Below are positions 7,669 through 15,844 of a DNA stretch of 64,000 nt, piece by piece. Under the pieces are notes generated by a model. The model was not told the DNA's origin and did no database searches. It worked only from the letters and a program-made list of their open reading frames with translations. Positions within the stretch are counted from its first letter, which is position 1. The number at the start of each line of letters is the position of its first letter. The stretch is from an uncultured Pelagibacteraceae bacterium (lineage in GTDB: Bacteria > Pseudomonadota > Alphaproteobacteria > Pelagibacterales > Pelagibacteraceae), in NCBI GenBank assembly GCA_902629585.1, contig CACORI010000002.1, forward strand, positions 86,026 to 150,025, read 5' to 3'. The translations under genes were made by a program, and so were the position numbers.

Positions 7669-8850
7669 ATGAAAAAACTATTTATTGCTGCATTTATGTT
7701 TATTTCTATTTTTAGTTCAAACGTAATAGCAGATATTAAAATGGGGATTATTTTAGGGTTTACTGGTCCTATTGAATCTCTGACACCAGCTATGGCTGCA
7801 TCTGCAGAGCTTGCTTTTAAAGAAGCTTCTGATTCAGGTTCGCTGTTAGGTGGAAAAACTATTTCAGTAGTACGAGCAGACTCTACTTGTGTAGACTCAG
7901 CGGCAGCGACAGCAGCAGCTGAAGGTGTTATTTCACAAGGTGTAGCAGCTATTATGGGTGCTGACTGTTCAGGTGTAACTGGAGCAATAGCTTCAAACGT
8001 TGCTGTACCAAATGGTGTGGTAATGATTTCACCATCAGCTACATCACCAGGATTAACTACTTTAGATGACAAAGGGTATTTCTTCAGAACTGCTCCATCT
8101 GATGCTAGAGGTGGTCAAATTTTAGCTGATATTACTAAAGACAGAAAGGTTAAAAGTGTTGCAATCACTTACACTAACAATGACTATGGAAAAGGTTTAG
8201 CAGATGTCTATGAAGCTGCAGTAAAAGCTCATGGTATTAAAGTAACAACTGTAACTGCTCATGAAGATGGTAAAGCAGATTACTCCTCTGAAGTAGCAAC
8301 TCTTGCTTCGGCAGGTGGTGATGCAGTAGCAGTAATAGGTTACCTTGATCAGGGTGGTAAAGGAATTATCCAAGCATCATTAGACTCTGGTGCATTTGAT
8401 AAATTTATTTTATCAGATGGTATGATCGGTCAGTCTTTAGTTGATGCATTTGGAAAAGACTTGAAAAAATCTTTTGGTTCAATGCCAGGTTCAACTGGTA
8501 AAGGTGCTGGAGTATTTGGTAATGTAGCAAAAGCTGCTGGTATCGATAGCTCAGGTCCTTACACAGGTGAGTCTTATGATGCGGCTGCATTAATTGTTTT
8601 AGCAATGCAAGCAGGTAACTCAGCTGATAGAGCTTCTATTGCAAAAAATGTAATGGATGTTGCTAACGGTCCTGGAACTAAAATTTATCCAGGTGAACTT
8701 AAAAAAGGTTTAGATTTATTAGCTAAAGGTAAAAAAGTTGACTATGAAGGTGCAACTGGAGTTACTTTTACTAGTGTCGGTGAAGCTGAAGGTTCTTTCT
8801 TAGAACAAGAGGTTAAAGGCGGAAAATTCAAAACTAAAAAACAAAGATAA
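7669..8850 (+). CDS. Branched-chain amino acid-type ABC transporter, periplasmic binding protein
   Basis: The 393-residue protein has a signal peptide (MKKLFIAAFMFISIFSSNVIA, cleavage expected after residue 21). It continues with IKMGIILGFTGPIESLTPAMA, the start of the type-1 periplasmic binding fold of the LivJ/LivK group. Other family features are GADCSGVTGAI, MISPSATSPGLT and YTNNDYGKGLADVYEAAVKA. It should bind an amino acid or related solute and deliver it to an ABC permease. The permease and ATPase genes next to it are on the opposite strand and convergent (8976-12850). It has its own promoter, a strong ribosome binding site and a strong terminator, and is more GC-rich in style than its neighbours, consistent with high expression. 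Confidence 0.93.
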   Translation: MKKLFIAAFMFISIFSSNVIADIKMGIILGFTGPIESLTPAMAASAELAFKEASDSGSLLGGKTISVVRADSTCVDSAAATAAAEGVISQGVAAIMGADCSGVTGAIASNVAVPNGVVMISPSATSPGLTTLDDKGYFFRTAPSDARGGQILADITKDRKVKSVAITYTNNDYGKGLADVYEAAVKAHGIKVTTVTAHEDGKADYSSEVATLASAGGDAVAVIGYLDQGGKGIIQASLDSGAFDKFILSDGMIGQSLVDAFGKDLKKSFGSMPGSTGKGAGVFGNVAKAAGIDSSGPYTGESYDAAALIVLAMQAGNSADRASIAKNVMDVANGPGTKIYPGELKKGLDLLAKGKKVDYEGATGVTFTSVGEAEGSFLEQEVKGGKFKTKKQR

Positions 8851-8866
8851 TTTTATCTAAAAAATT

Positions 8867-8901
8867 AAACCCCTGACATTAATTTGTTGGGGGTTTTTTT
8901 T
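8867..8901. terminator. Strong intrinsic terminator, probably bidirectional
   Basis: AAACCCCTGACA (8867-8878) can pair with TGTTGGGGGTTT (8885-8896) in a 12-bp stem with two G-U pairs and a 6-nt loop, followed by a run of eight T on the plus strand. It ends the binding-protein gene. On the minus strand the stem is followed by TTTAATTTTTT, so it can also end the convergent liv operon. Confidence 0.88.
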
Positions 8902-8971
8902 AAAAAAACAAATATTTATCTGCCATATACAAAGCCCATGCAATAGCGGCACCTGTAATAATATATTTCAT
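8900..8971 (-). CDS. Putative 23-residue membrane microprotein downstream of livM
   Basis: The minus strand from the ATG at 8969-8971 encodes MKYIITGAAIAWALYMADKY plus LFF and then TAA (8900-8902). The peptide is one hydrophobic helix flanked by lysines, as in single-span membrane microproteins. The ATG lies four bases after the livM stop, and the stop abuts the terminator stem, so the frame fills the whole space between livM and the terminator. There is no clear Shine-Dalgarno sequence, but reinitiation after livM is possible. Whether it is translated is not shown by sequence alone. Confidence 0.4.
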   Translation of the reverse strand: MKYIITGAAIAWALYMADKYLFF

Positions 8972-8975
8972 AAGA

Positions 8976-10346
8976 TTATTTTATTTCTATTTTTTCAGGA
9001 AGTATACCTTTTGGTCTATATCTCATAATTAATAATAGACCTGCACCCATCATTAAAAATCTAAAATACGGTACACTTTCAATTAAATGAACTTTTAAAA
9101 AATGAGCATCATCTAAACCAGCGGTTGTTAAATTTACCAAATATAATCCAATTGGTGCTGACTCAATCCATAAGAACCAAACAACAAAACCACCAAGAAT
9201 TGCTCCAAAGTTATTTCCACTTCCTCCAACAATAACCATTACCCAAATCAAAAAAGTATATCTCATTGGTCTATAACTTCCTGGAGTAAATAAACCATCT
9301 TGTGTTACCAACATAGCTCCTGCTATTCCGACTATTGCTGAACCTAAAACAAAAATTAATAGGTGCTGCTTAACCACATTTTTACCCATAGCGTTAGCTG
9401 CTTCCTCATTATCTCTTATGGCTCTCATCATTCTACCCCATGGAGAATAAAGTGCTTTTTGAGTTAAAATTAAAAGAATAATAACAACTATTAAAAATAG
9501 TCCAGAGTAACAAAGTTTTACAAAAACTGATGATCCTTCAATTACAAATTGATTAAGAGCAGCTTGTCTTTCAGCAAAATCTGAAATTAAATTTAATTTA
9601 CTTAAATTAAATTTTTCAACTAAATTAATGAACCATTCAGTTTGTTGTAAATTTACCTCATAAGGTGCAGGACGTTTTAATCCAATTACATTTTTAACTC
9701 CCCTAGTCAGCCAATCTTCGTGTTTAATAATTGCAATTACAATTTCAGATATTAATAAGGTTGCAATTGCTAAGTAGTCTGCTCTTAAACCTAAGGCAAC
9801 TTTACCTATAACAAATGCCAATCCGCCAGCAAACAAAGCCCCAACTATCCAAGAAAAAATAATTGGAAGACCAAGTCCACCTAAAAAACCTGTTTTTGCT
9901 GGATCTACTTCTTCAATTGCCTCAATACCAGGTTCAGAAACAAATCTTATTATAATAATTCCTAAGATGATAATTGTAGAAATAATATAAGTTCTTTTTT
10001 GTGTTTTTTCATATTTTTTTAATACGTATCTAACAGCTAATACCATTCCTACAATGAGAAACAGGCTAAATAAAATATTTGAACCACCTGCACTCCAAGC
10101 TTCTTGGACAGGATTAACTGAAATTAAAACTGCCGCTAAACCACCTAAAGCCGTATAACCCATTATTCCAAAATTAATAAGGCCAGCGTAACCCCATTGA
10201 ATATTTGCTCCCATAGTCATAACAGCTGAAATTAAACAAAGATTAAATATTGATAATGCAATATTCCAAGATTGAAATATGCCTACAAGAACAATTAATC
10301 CCATCATTATACTGTAAGCAGCGATTACATTTAAATTTTTTCTCAC
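8976..10346 (-). CDS. livM: Branched-chain amino acid-type ABC transporter permease (LivM family)
   Basis: This is the second membrane subunit of a Liv-type importer, 456 residues, longer than the usual 300-420 because of an insertion. It has multiple hydrophobic helices and the LivM signatures GYAGLINFG near residue 53 and GLRADYLAIATLLISEI near residue 187. The cytoplasmic coupling region SPWGRMMRAIRDNEEAANAM is near residue 305. A hydrophilic stretch of about 70 residues (roughly 210-280) separates helices. It overlaps the livH end by four bases and is the last large gene of the operon, convergent with its likely binding protein. Confidence 0.92.
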   Translation of the reverse strand: MRKNLNVIAAYSIMMGLIVLVGIFQSWNIALSIFNLCLISAVMTMGANIQWGYAGLINFGIMGYTALGGLAAVLISVNPVQEAWSAGGSNILFSLFLIVGMVLAVRYVLKKYEKTQKRTYIISTIIILGIIIIRFVSEPGIEAIEEVDPAKTGFLGGLGLPIIFSWIVGALFAGGLAFVIGKVALGLRADYLAIATLLISEIVIAIIKHEDWLTRGVKNVIGLKRPAPYEVNLQQTEWFINLVEKFNLSKLNLISDFAERQAALNQFVIEGSSVFVKLCYSGLFLIVVIILLILTQKALYSPWGRMMRAIRDNEEAANAMGKNVVKQHLLIFVLGSAIVGIAGAMLVTQDGLFTPGSYRPMRYTFLIWVMVIVGGSGNNFGAILGGFVVWFLWIESAPIGLYLVNLTTAGLDDAHFLKVHLIESVPYFRFLMMGAGLLLIMRYRPKGILPEKIEIK

Positions 10347-11353
10347 AGAACCTTTCCTTTAAATATTCCAGAAGGTCGGTAAAGCAATACAATAACTAAT
10401 ATTGAAAAAGATACTGCGAACTTATAATCAGTTGAGAGTAGCTGAACTAAACCACCTGGTTCCATGCTTTCAGGTAAAATGTACATAAAAAATTTTCTAT
10501 AAGCATAAGTTAATAATATTTCAGAAAATGCAATTACATATCCTCCTAAAAATGCTCCAAATGGATTTCCTATTCCACCTACTATTGCAGCTGCAAATAT
10601 TGGAAGCATATTGTTAAAATATGTAAATGGTTTAAAACTTTTATCTAAACCATATAAAGCTCCACCAATCGTTGCTAAAATGCCAGCTATTATCCAGGTT
10701 ATCATAACTATTTTTTTTGGATCAATGCCTGATAATAACGCTAAGTCTTCATTATCAGAATATGCTTTCATACTTTTTCCAGTCTTTGTTTTATTTAGAA
10801 ACCAAAAAAGAGTTGAAACTAAGATTAATGTCACAAAAATTGTAATAACTTGAGTGGACTTAATTGCTAGACCTTCATTTAATCCTGTCATTTCTTTAAA
10901 TTCACCTGCCTTAATTAAAAATTTTTCTCCATCAAAAAATCTTCTATCAGAGGGACCAATAATAATACGGACTACTGCTTGCGTGACAAACATAACTCCA
11001 ATGCTTACCATTGCTAATTGAACTGGAGGGCTCTTGCTTACTCTGTAATATTTAAAAACAAATTTATCTATTAAAAGCATATAACCAATCATAAATATTA
11101 TTGCAAAAGGAATTGCTAAAAGAGCTGTTGGCAAAAAACCAAGACCAATTCCGACGGACTGAAAGTACCAAGTAAATAAAATAGTGAACATAGTTCCAAA
11201 GGACATCATGTCTCCTGTAGCAAAGTTAGCAAATCGTAAAATTCCATAAATCAACGTTACAAAAATTGCACCGAGAGCTAATTGAGAACCATAAGCTAAG
11301 GCAGGAACAAAAATATAATTTAATAAAAGTATTATTGCATTTACAAAATCCAT
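10343..11353 (-). CDS. livH: Branched-chain amino acid-type ABC transporter permease (LivH family)
   Basis: This membrane subunit pairs with LivM. The protein starts MDFVNAIILLLNYIFVPALA, has GAIFVTLIYGILRFANFATGD (the LivH helix with FAxGD), the coupling segment TGKSMKAYSDNEDLALLSGID and IVGGIGNPFGAFLGGYVIA. I chose ATG at 11353 rather than the GTG at 11362 because AGGTGG lies six bases upstream of the ATG. The GTG choice would add three residues and overlap livF. About eight to nine helices are visible. Confidence 0.92.
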   Translation of the reverse strand: MDFVNAIILLLNYIFVPALAYGSQLALGAIFVTLIYGILRFANFATGDMMSFGTMFTILFTWYFQSVGIGLGFLPTALLAIPFAIIFMIGYMLLIDKFVFKYYRVSKSPPVQLAMVSIGVMFVTQAVVRIIIGPSDRRFFDGEKFLIKAGEFKEMTGLNEGLAIKSTQVITIFVTLILVSTLFWFLNKTKTGKSMKAYSDNEDLALLSGIDPKKIVMITWIIAGILATIGGALYGLDKSFKPFTYFNNMLPIFAAAIVGGIGNPFGAFLGGYVIAFSEILLTYAYRKFFMYILPESMEPGGLVQLLSTDYKFAVSFSILVIVLLYRPSGIFKGKVL

Positions 11354-11354
11354 A

Positions 11355-12062
11355 TTAACCACCTAAAAAAGAGCTTCTAACTCTTGGATCATCTAATAAT
11401 TCTTTTCCAGTGCCAGAATATCGGTTTTCACCTGTCACTAAGACATATCCTCTATCTGAAATGTTTAATGCTTGTTTAGCATTTTGTTCAACCATCAAAA
11501 TTGCTACATTTGTTCTTTTAACTTTAATAATATGATCAAATAATTCATCCATAACAATTGGTGAAACTCCTGCTGTTGGTTCATCTAACATCAAAACTGA
11601 AGGTTTGATCATTAGTGCTCTTCCAAGCGCAACTTGTTGTCTTTGTCCTCCAGATAATTCTCCAACAAATTGATATCTTTTTTCCTTAAGTATTGGGAAT
11701 AAATCATAAATTTCATCTATAACCGTTTTAAAATCAGTATTTAGCAGGAAAGCACCCATTTCTAAATTCTCCTCAACAGTCATACCTGCAAAAACATTCT
11801 TAGTTTGAGGAACAAATGAAATACCTTCTTTAACTCTATCTTGTGGAGATAATTTAGAAATATCTTTTCCATCAATTATTACAGAACCAGATTTCAAATT
11901 TAGCAAACCTAACATTGCCTTCATTGCAGTGGATTTTCCTGCTCCATTAGGTCCAAGAATTGACACAATTTCTCCTCTTTCAACATTAACAGAACATGAA
12001 TTAATTATATCAGGCCCATTTCCATAGCCACCAGTCATTTTGTTTCCTTCAAAAAATGCCAT
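11355..12062 (-). CDS. livF: Branched-chain amino acid-type ABC transporter ATP-binding protein (LivF family)
   Basis: This 235-residue ATPase has Walker A GPNGAGKST near residue 38, ABC signature LSGGQRQQVALGRAL near residue 134 and Walker B LMLDEPTAGVSP near residue 156. The PQTKNVFAGMTVEENLEMG Q-loop region and the VEQNAKQALNISDRGYVL switch region are typical of LivF rather than LivG. It drives the LivHM permease together with LivG. It lies two bases downstream of livG and one base upstream of livH, in one operon. Confidence 0.93.
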   Translation of the reverse strand: MAFFEGNKMTGGYGNGPDIINSCSVNVERGEIVSILGPNGAGKSTAMKAMLGLLNLKSGSVIIDGKDISKLSPQDRVKEGISFVPQTKNVFAGMTVEENLEMGAFLLNTDFKTVIDEIYDLFPILKEKRYQFVGELSGGQRQQVALGRALMIKPSVLMLDEPTAGVSPIVMDELFDHIIKVKRTNVAILMVEQNAKQALNISDRGYVLVTGENRYSGTGKELLDDPRVRSSFLGG

Positions 12063-12064
12063 AC

Positions 12065-12850
12065 TTAATTATCCTTCAGCTTTGAACCTCTGCCCAAATA
12101 ACTTTCAATGACTTTTTCATCTTTTTTTGCATCCTCAACTGAACCTTCAAATAAAACTGAACCCTCTGCCATAACTATTACTGGATCACATAATCTTCCA
12201 ATAAAATCCATATCATGTTCGATCATACAAAACGTATAACCTTTTTCTTTATTTAATTTCTCTATAGCTGTTCCAAGATCTTTTAATAGAGTTCTATTAA
12301 CACCAGCGCCTACTTCATCTAACAAAACTAATTTTGCGTCAACCATCATTGTTCTACCTAATTCTAATAATTTTTTTTGACCACCTGATAAATTTCCAGC
12401 TAGTTCATTTTTTAAATGGCCAAGATTAAGAAAATCAACAACTTCCATCGCCTTTTCTTTTATCTGGCTTTCCTCCTTTGCAACTAATGAAGGTTTTAAT
12501 AAAGCAGTCATTAATTTTTCTCCTGATTGATTTCCAGGAACCATCATTAAGTTTTCTAAGACAGATAAATTTGTAAACTCATGTGCTATTTGAAAAGTTC
12601 TTAGTAATCCTTTTGAAAATAACTCATACGATGGAACATCAGTAATATTTTCATTATTAAACATAACACTACCAGCAGAAGACTTTAAATTTCCAGCAAT
12701 TAAATTAAATAAAGTGGTTTTACCAGAGCCATTAGGTCCAATAATACCCGTAATAGTTCCTTTTTTAACTTTAAGGGAACACCGCGATACTGCCGCAAGA
12801 CCTCCAAAATATTTTGATAGATTATTAATTTCTAAAATATTTTCAGACAT
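12065..12850 (-). CDS. livG: Branched-chain amino acid-type ABC transporter ATP-binding protein (LivG family)
   Basis: This 261-residue ATPase has Walker A GPNGSGKTTLFN near residue 37, the LivG-specific RTFQIAHEFTNLSVLENLMM segment, ABC signature LSGGQKKLLELGRTMM and Walker B LVLLDEVGAGV. The glutamate after the Walker B aspartate is present. The usual LDEPxAG is here LDEVGAG, a mild deviation. The longest frame begins at a TTG (12853) directly before the ATG at 12850; I use the ATG. It lies three bases after the proC-like gene, so that gene and livGFHM probably share a transcript. Confidence 0.92.
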   Translation of the reverse strand: MSENILEINNLSKYFGGLAAVSRCSLKVKKGTITGIIGPNGSGKTTLFNLIAGNLKSSAGSVMFNNENITDVPSYELFSKGLLRTFQIAHEFTNLSVLENLMMVPGNQSGEKLMTALLKPSLVAKEESQIKEKAMEVVDFLNLGHLKNELAGNLSGGQKKLLELGRTMMVDAKLVLLDEVGAGVNRTLLKDLGTAIEKLNKEKGYTFCMIEHDMDFIGRLCDPVIVMAEGSVLFEGSVEDAKKDEKVIESYLGRGSKLKDN

Positions 12851-12853
12851 CAA

Positions 12854-13621
12854 TTATTTGTTTAGTCTTTTATAAATATTATTTAGTGTTTCTACAGCAG
12901 ATTTGTAAACTTTTTTTTTAGACATATCTTTCAATCCCTGCTGATTTAACCCTCTTGGAGTTTGAGAATCTTTTACCAAATATTTCAAATCTTTTTTTGA
13001 ATTCACAACTGCGTCTTTTGATAAAGCTAAAAATAATGAGGTAATATATTTTTGTGCGTCTGTTTTTTTAACACCTTTTTTGGTTAACCAATTACTCATT
13101 GTTCTTAATAAATCATAATATGAAGCCATCATTCCAGAGGTAGACCAAAAATTGATTGATAATTTTTCATTCTTTATTTCAATCACAGATCCTAACTGAT
13201 TAAAAAACTGTTTAACTTTTTTATTAGGAGGACAAATTGGAATAGGTCCTTGTTTTAATGAAATAGGAGGTAAGGGTATTGCTCTTACAATATCAGCTTT
13301 AATATTAATCATTTTTTTAAGCTTTGGAATTGTTATTGTTGAAATAAAACTAATAATTTTTTGATTAGGTTTAAATTTTAGATCTTTAATAATTTTTTCA
13401 CCAACCGAAGGAGTAATTGCTAAAAAAATCCAATTACTTTTATCTATTATTTCTTGATTGTTTTTAAATACTTTTATTTTTTTATACTTTTTATTTAAAT
13501 AACTTGATATTTTAGAATTTCTTTTAGATATAAAAATTTTACTAACTTTTAAATTTGAGCTAAATATTCCGGTAATTACTGATAAAGATATTTTTCCACA
13601 ACCAATAAAACCTAATTTCAT
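12854..13621 (-). CDS. Pyrroline-5-carboxylate reductase-like NAD(P)-dependent protein (ProC family)
   Basis: The 255-residue product starts MKLGFIGCGKISLSVITGI, a Rossmann nucleotide-binding start of the ProC fold. It continues with IFLAITPSVGEKI and RAIPLPPISLKQGPIPICPP. In true P5C reductases the equivalent reads VRxMPNTPAxVGxG, so this is a divergent relative. The C-terminal helical domain ends with the ProC-like SQTPRGLNQQGL (canonical TSPGGTT). It may act on a cyclic imine other than P5C. It is the first gene of the livGFHM operon. A -10-like TATAGT (minus strand, 13644-13649) lies upstream. Confidence 0.78.
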   Translation of the reverse strand: MKLGFIGCGKISLSVITGIFSSNLKVSKIFISKRNSKISSYLNKKYKKIKVFKNNQEIIDKSNWIFLAITPSVGEKIIKDLKFKPNQKIISFISTITIPKLKKMINIKADIVRAIPLPPISLKQGPIPICPPNKKVKQFFNQLGSVIEIKNEKLSINFWSTSGMMASYYDLLRTMSNWLTKKGVKKTDAQKYITSLFLALSKDAVVNSKKDLKYLVKDSQTPRGLNQQGLKDMSKKKVYKSAVETLNNIYKRLNK

Positions 13622-13663
13622 CTTAATAATTTCCAGTTAAATAACTATACTTATTAATTAGAC

Positions 13664-13700
13664 AAAAAAAAAGAGCCCTTAATAGATTATTAAGGGCTCT
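13664..13700 (-). terminator. Intrinsic terminator after the outer-membrane protein gene
   Basis: A perfect 13-bp stem AGAGCCCTTAATA / TATTAAGGGCTCT (13672-13684 with 13688-13700) with a 3-nt loop is followed on the minus strand by eight T (13664-13671). It sits about 34 bases downstream of the outer-membrane protein gene and separates it from the proC-liv operon. Confidence 0.92.
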
Positions 13701-13733
13701 AAAATTTAGTTTACCTAGAATAGATCTAAATAA

Positions 13734-14375
13734 TTAAAATGATTTTCCGATCTTTAAGCTAGCAGAAACACCATCTAAATTAGTTAGAGTGATTGTGTTA
13801 TCACCTGATGTTAAACCTTCGCTTGAATCAAAACTCATGTAGTTTGCTTCAGCTCTAACAAAAACTCCATTATCCATGCTCATGTTAGTTCCAAAACCAA
13901 TCACTTGACCATCAAGATCTGTATCACCGTAAGATGAACCAGTTCCTAATGACTCATTAGTAATCACATCAACTTTCATATATCCAACTCTACCGTATAC
14001 GTTTTCAGTAAGATTTACTGTTGCATAAAAAGTTGTTAGGTCTTCAAAATCTATCTGGATTTTGTTTTCTACACCAGAAGGAGTAGCAGACGAAGTTTTG
14101 TCGTATCTTATTGACTCAGTTGTTTCTGACTCTAGTGCATCAGGTACATAATCCACACCAATAGCGAATCTATCACCAAATGATTTTTCAACAAAAACTG
14201 AATACCATCCAGCTGCTCCGTGCTCATTTCCTTTATGAGTTTCTCCAGCTTCTTCTTTACCAGATGCTGCAAATAATCCGGCACTTCCTGATAAACCTAC
14301 GTTTACACCAAGTTCTGCAGAAGCTTGGCTAACAGTAAATAAACCAAAAAGAATTGCTATTAAATATTTCTTCAT
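13734..14375 (-). CDS. Outer-membrane beta-barrel protein, small OmpA/OmpW-like
   Basis: The 213-residue protein has a signal peptide MKKYLIAILFGLFTVSQASA (cleavage after residue 20). It then alternates polar and hydrophobic residues in short strands separated by Gly/Asp/Ser-rich turns. It ends in Phe (KIGKSF), the usual C-terminal signal for outer-membrane insertion. GVFVRAEANYMSFD and GRVGYMKVDV look like barrel strands, suggesting about eight. No peptidoglycan-binding domain is present. It is transcribed alone, with its own terminator. The function could be a general porin-like or structural barrel; no enzyme motif is seen. Confidence 0.8.
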   Translation of the reverse strand: MKKYLIAILFGLFTVSQASAELGVNVGLSGSAGLFAASGKEEAGETHKGNEHGAAGWYSVFVEKSFGDRFAIGVDYVPDALESETTESIRYDKTSSATPSGVENKIQIDFEDLTTFYATVNLTENVYGRVGYMKVDVITNESLGTGSSYGDTDLDGQVIGFGTNMSMDNGVFVRAEANYMSFDSSEGLTSGDNTITLTNLDGVSASLKIGKSF

Positions 14376-14561
14376 TTTTCTTCCTTTTAATTTAATTAAA
14401 TTAATTATTTATAATTTCACAAATTTATTCATAATTTCAATAAAAAATAACTAATTATTTATAATTCGTTAATTAAATTGCAGGTGTTGTATTTATACAA
14501 CTAAAAAAACATTGAATTATATGGGTTTTTTGTGATCTATTTGCAGTTGTATACTTAAATA
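14376..14561. other. AT-rich intergenic region with a small inverted repeat
   Basis: This 186-bp gap lies between glaH and the outer-membrane protein gene, both on the minus strand. It contains the hairpin GTTGTATTTATACAAC at 14486-14501 (6-bp arms, 4-nt loop) and a partial second copy, GTTGTATAC, at about 14544-14552. The region presumably holds the promoter for the barrel protein. Several TATAAA/TATAAT-like hexamers occur, and no single one can be chosen. No open frame worth calling is present. Confidence 0.5.
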
Positions 14562-15473
14562 TCATCTCTCAAAAAATTGTCCTCTTATCCTTAATAATTC
14601 TCGACTCAGTAACTCGTTTTTAACAAATGGTTTTCTGCCATGAAGCCAAAAATAGTTATTTGCTACGATTGCCTGTCCCACAGGTAATTTAGTGATGATT
14701 TTATTCTCACTTTTTTCTAAACAATCAGATAACTTCTGCAAGAAATTGCCTTGTTGCATATTTTTTGGTTCAGGGAATTGATCAATGTACGAAATTTCAG
14801 GTTTGCCATTTATATCTGCTGAAAAAACTGGGTGTTTTATCTTGTAATTTACATTTTTACTTTTGGGAGAGCCCCACACAAAATCTTGTTTTCCTATAGG
14901 ATCATTATACATTTCATCACAATATTCCCACTCATCTAAATGCAGCATAGCTGTTTCTCCACCTTCAGCATTTTTTTCCTCTAATTTAGTCATTATCAGC
15001 CAATCTGTGATTTCATTTACATATGTCCCATCAGTATGAAGATCCATATTTCTGTATGCTTTCCTCAAATATGAGTCACTCGAATCCTCATGCTTTACAT
15101 GAAATCTTGCATAATATTTACCAGCCATTGAGTCATGATTTGGAACTCCGATTAAATGAGCGACAGCAGTAGATAATTTTACTAAAAATTTATCGTTTGT
15201 TTTTAGTGAAATACTTTTTGGACCAATTGTAAAACAACCTGTTCTTCTGTCCTTTATGATTGAGGACATTAAATTACTTAATTTATTATCAGTTAAATCA
15301 TCCAAACTTTTTGCAATGGTGAATCTGGTAAAAGGTTTAAGCTCAAGTGATGTAAGATCAAATTTATTGAAAGGAAATATTAGTTTCTCAATTGTTTCGT
15401 CTTTTATTCTTATATCAATAATTCTTGAGGATATTTTATTTGGTGATACTTCGCATCCAGGTATATTATTCAT
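14562..15473 (-). CDS. glaH: Glutarate 2-hydroxylase (CsiD/GlaH family, Fe(II)/2-oxoglutarate dioxygenase)
   Basis: GlaH hydroxylates glutarate to L-2-hydroxyglutarate using 2-oxoglutarate and oxygen, in the glutarate branch of lysine breakdown. The 303-residue protein matches the CsiD family closely: STAVAHLIGVPNHDSMAGKY, YARFHVKHEDSSDSYLRKA, DLHTDGTYVNEITD, HPVFSADINGKPEISYIDQF and FWLHGRKPF. The iron-binding facial triad is visible as H146, D148 and H278, and R291 or R295 in the RELLRIRG tail fits 2-oxoglutarate binding. It lies 38 bp after azlD in the second liv operon direction. The usual partner, L-2-hydroxyglutarate oxidase (lhgO), is not in the window. The function assignment rests on remembered family motifs. 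Confidence 0.88.
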   Translation of the reverse strand: MNNIPGCEVSPNKISSRIIDIRIKDETIEKLIFPFNKFDLTSLELKPFTRFTIAKSLDDLTDNKLSNLMSSIIKDRRTGCFTIGPKSISLKTNDKFLVKLSTAVAHLIGVPNHDSMAGKYYARFHVKHEDSSDSYLRKAYRNMDLHTDGTYVNEITDWLIMTKLEEKNAEGGETAMLHLDEWEYCDEMYNDPIGKQDFVWGSPKSKNVNYKIKHPVFSADINGKPEISYIDQFPEPKNMQQGNFLQKLSDCLEKSENKIITKLPVGQAIVANNYFWLHGRKPFVKNELLSRELLRIRGQFFER

Positions 15474-15511
15474 ATAACATAATTTATATTAATATTTTCA
15501 ATTTTAAAGTA

Positions 15512-15844
15512 CTAAAAATAGTTGTTAATTATACTCATTGAGATGGCTGAAAAAATCGTAGGATAAACGAAATTTTTCTTTGTAAGGAAAAAAATTCCTA
15601 AACTTAATAAAACAACTATCGATCTACTCAAATAGCTCGCATCTGAAAGAGCACCAACTGGAAAAATAATTGTGCGAGCGATTAGAGCAGCAAGAGTTGC
15701 GTAAGCCAAACAATTAAACCATCTAAAAATTTTAGAAGTTTCTTTTATCTTTATAGATGAAATAACTCCTAAAAATCTTGATAGATAAGTAGCTAATGAA
15801 GTAACAATTATTGATAACAAAACACTAACTGACATTTTTTTCAC
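15512..15844 (-). CDS. azlD: AzlD family branched-chain amino acid transport protein (small subunit)
   Basis: This 110-residue membrane protein has about four helices and the family features TSLATYLSRFLGVI at the N-terminus and WFNCLAYATLAALIARTIIFP in the middle. AzlD acts with AzlC in amino-acid (branched-chain and analog) efflux in bacteria where it has been studied. It overlaps the azlC end by 20 nt, consistent with a two-component carrier made from one mRNA. Confidence 0.86.
   Translation of the reverse strand: MKKMSVSVLLSIIVTSLATYLSRFLGVISSIKIKETSKIFRWFNCLAYATLAALIARTIIFPVGALSDASYLSRSIVVLLSLGIFFLTKKNFVYPTIFSAISMSIINNYF

Noticed and set aside
7638..8072. Minus-strand frame of 144 codons opposite the first binding-protein gene
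   Set aside because: It is Ala/Ser/Glu-rich shadow coding caused by the Ala/Thr-rich binding protein on the plus strand, and it resembles no protein family. The plus-strand gene has a signal peptide, ribosome binding site and terminator.
14486..14501. Hairpin GTTGTATTTATACAAC as a terminator for glaH
   Set aside because: The arms are short and AT-rich, and on the minus strand no T-run follows the hairpin (the T-run precedes it), so it is not a convincing intrinsic terminator. Kept only as an inverted repeat.
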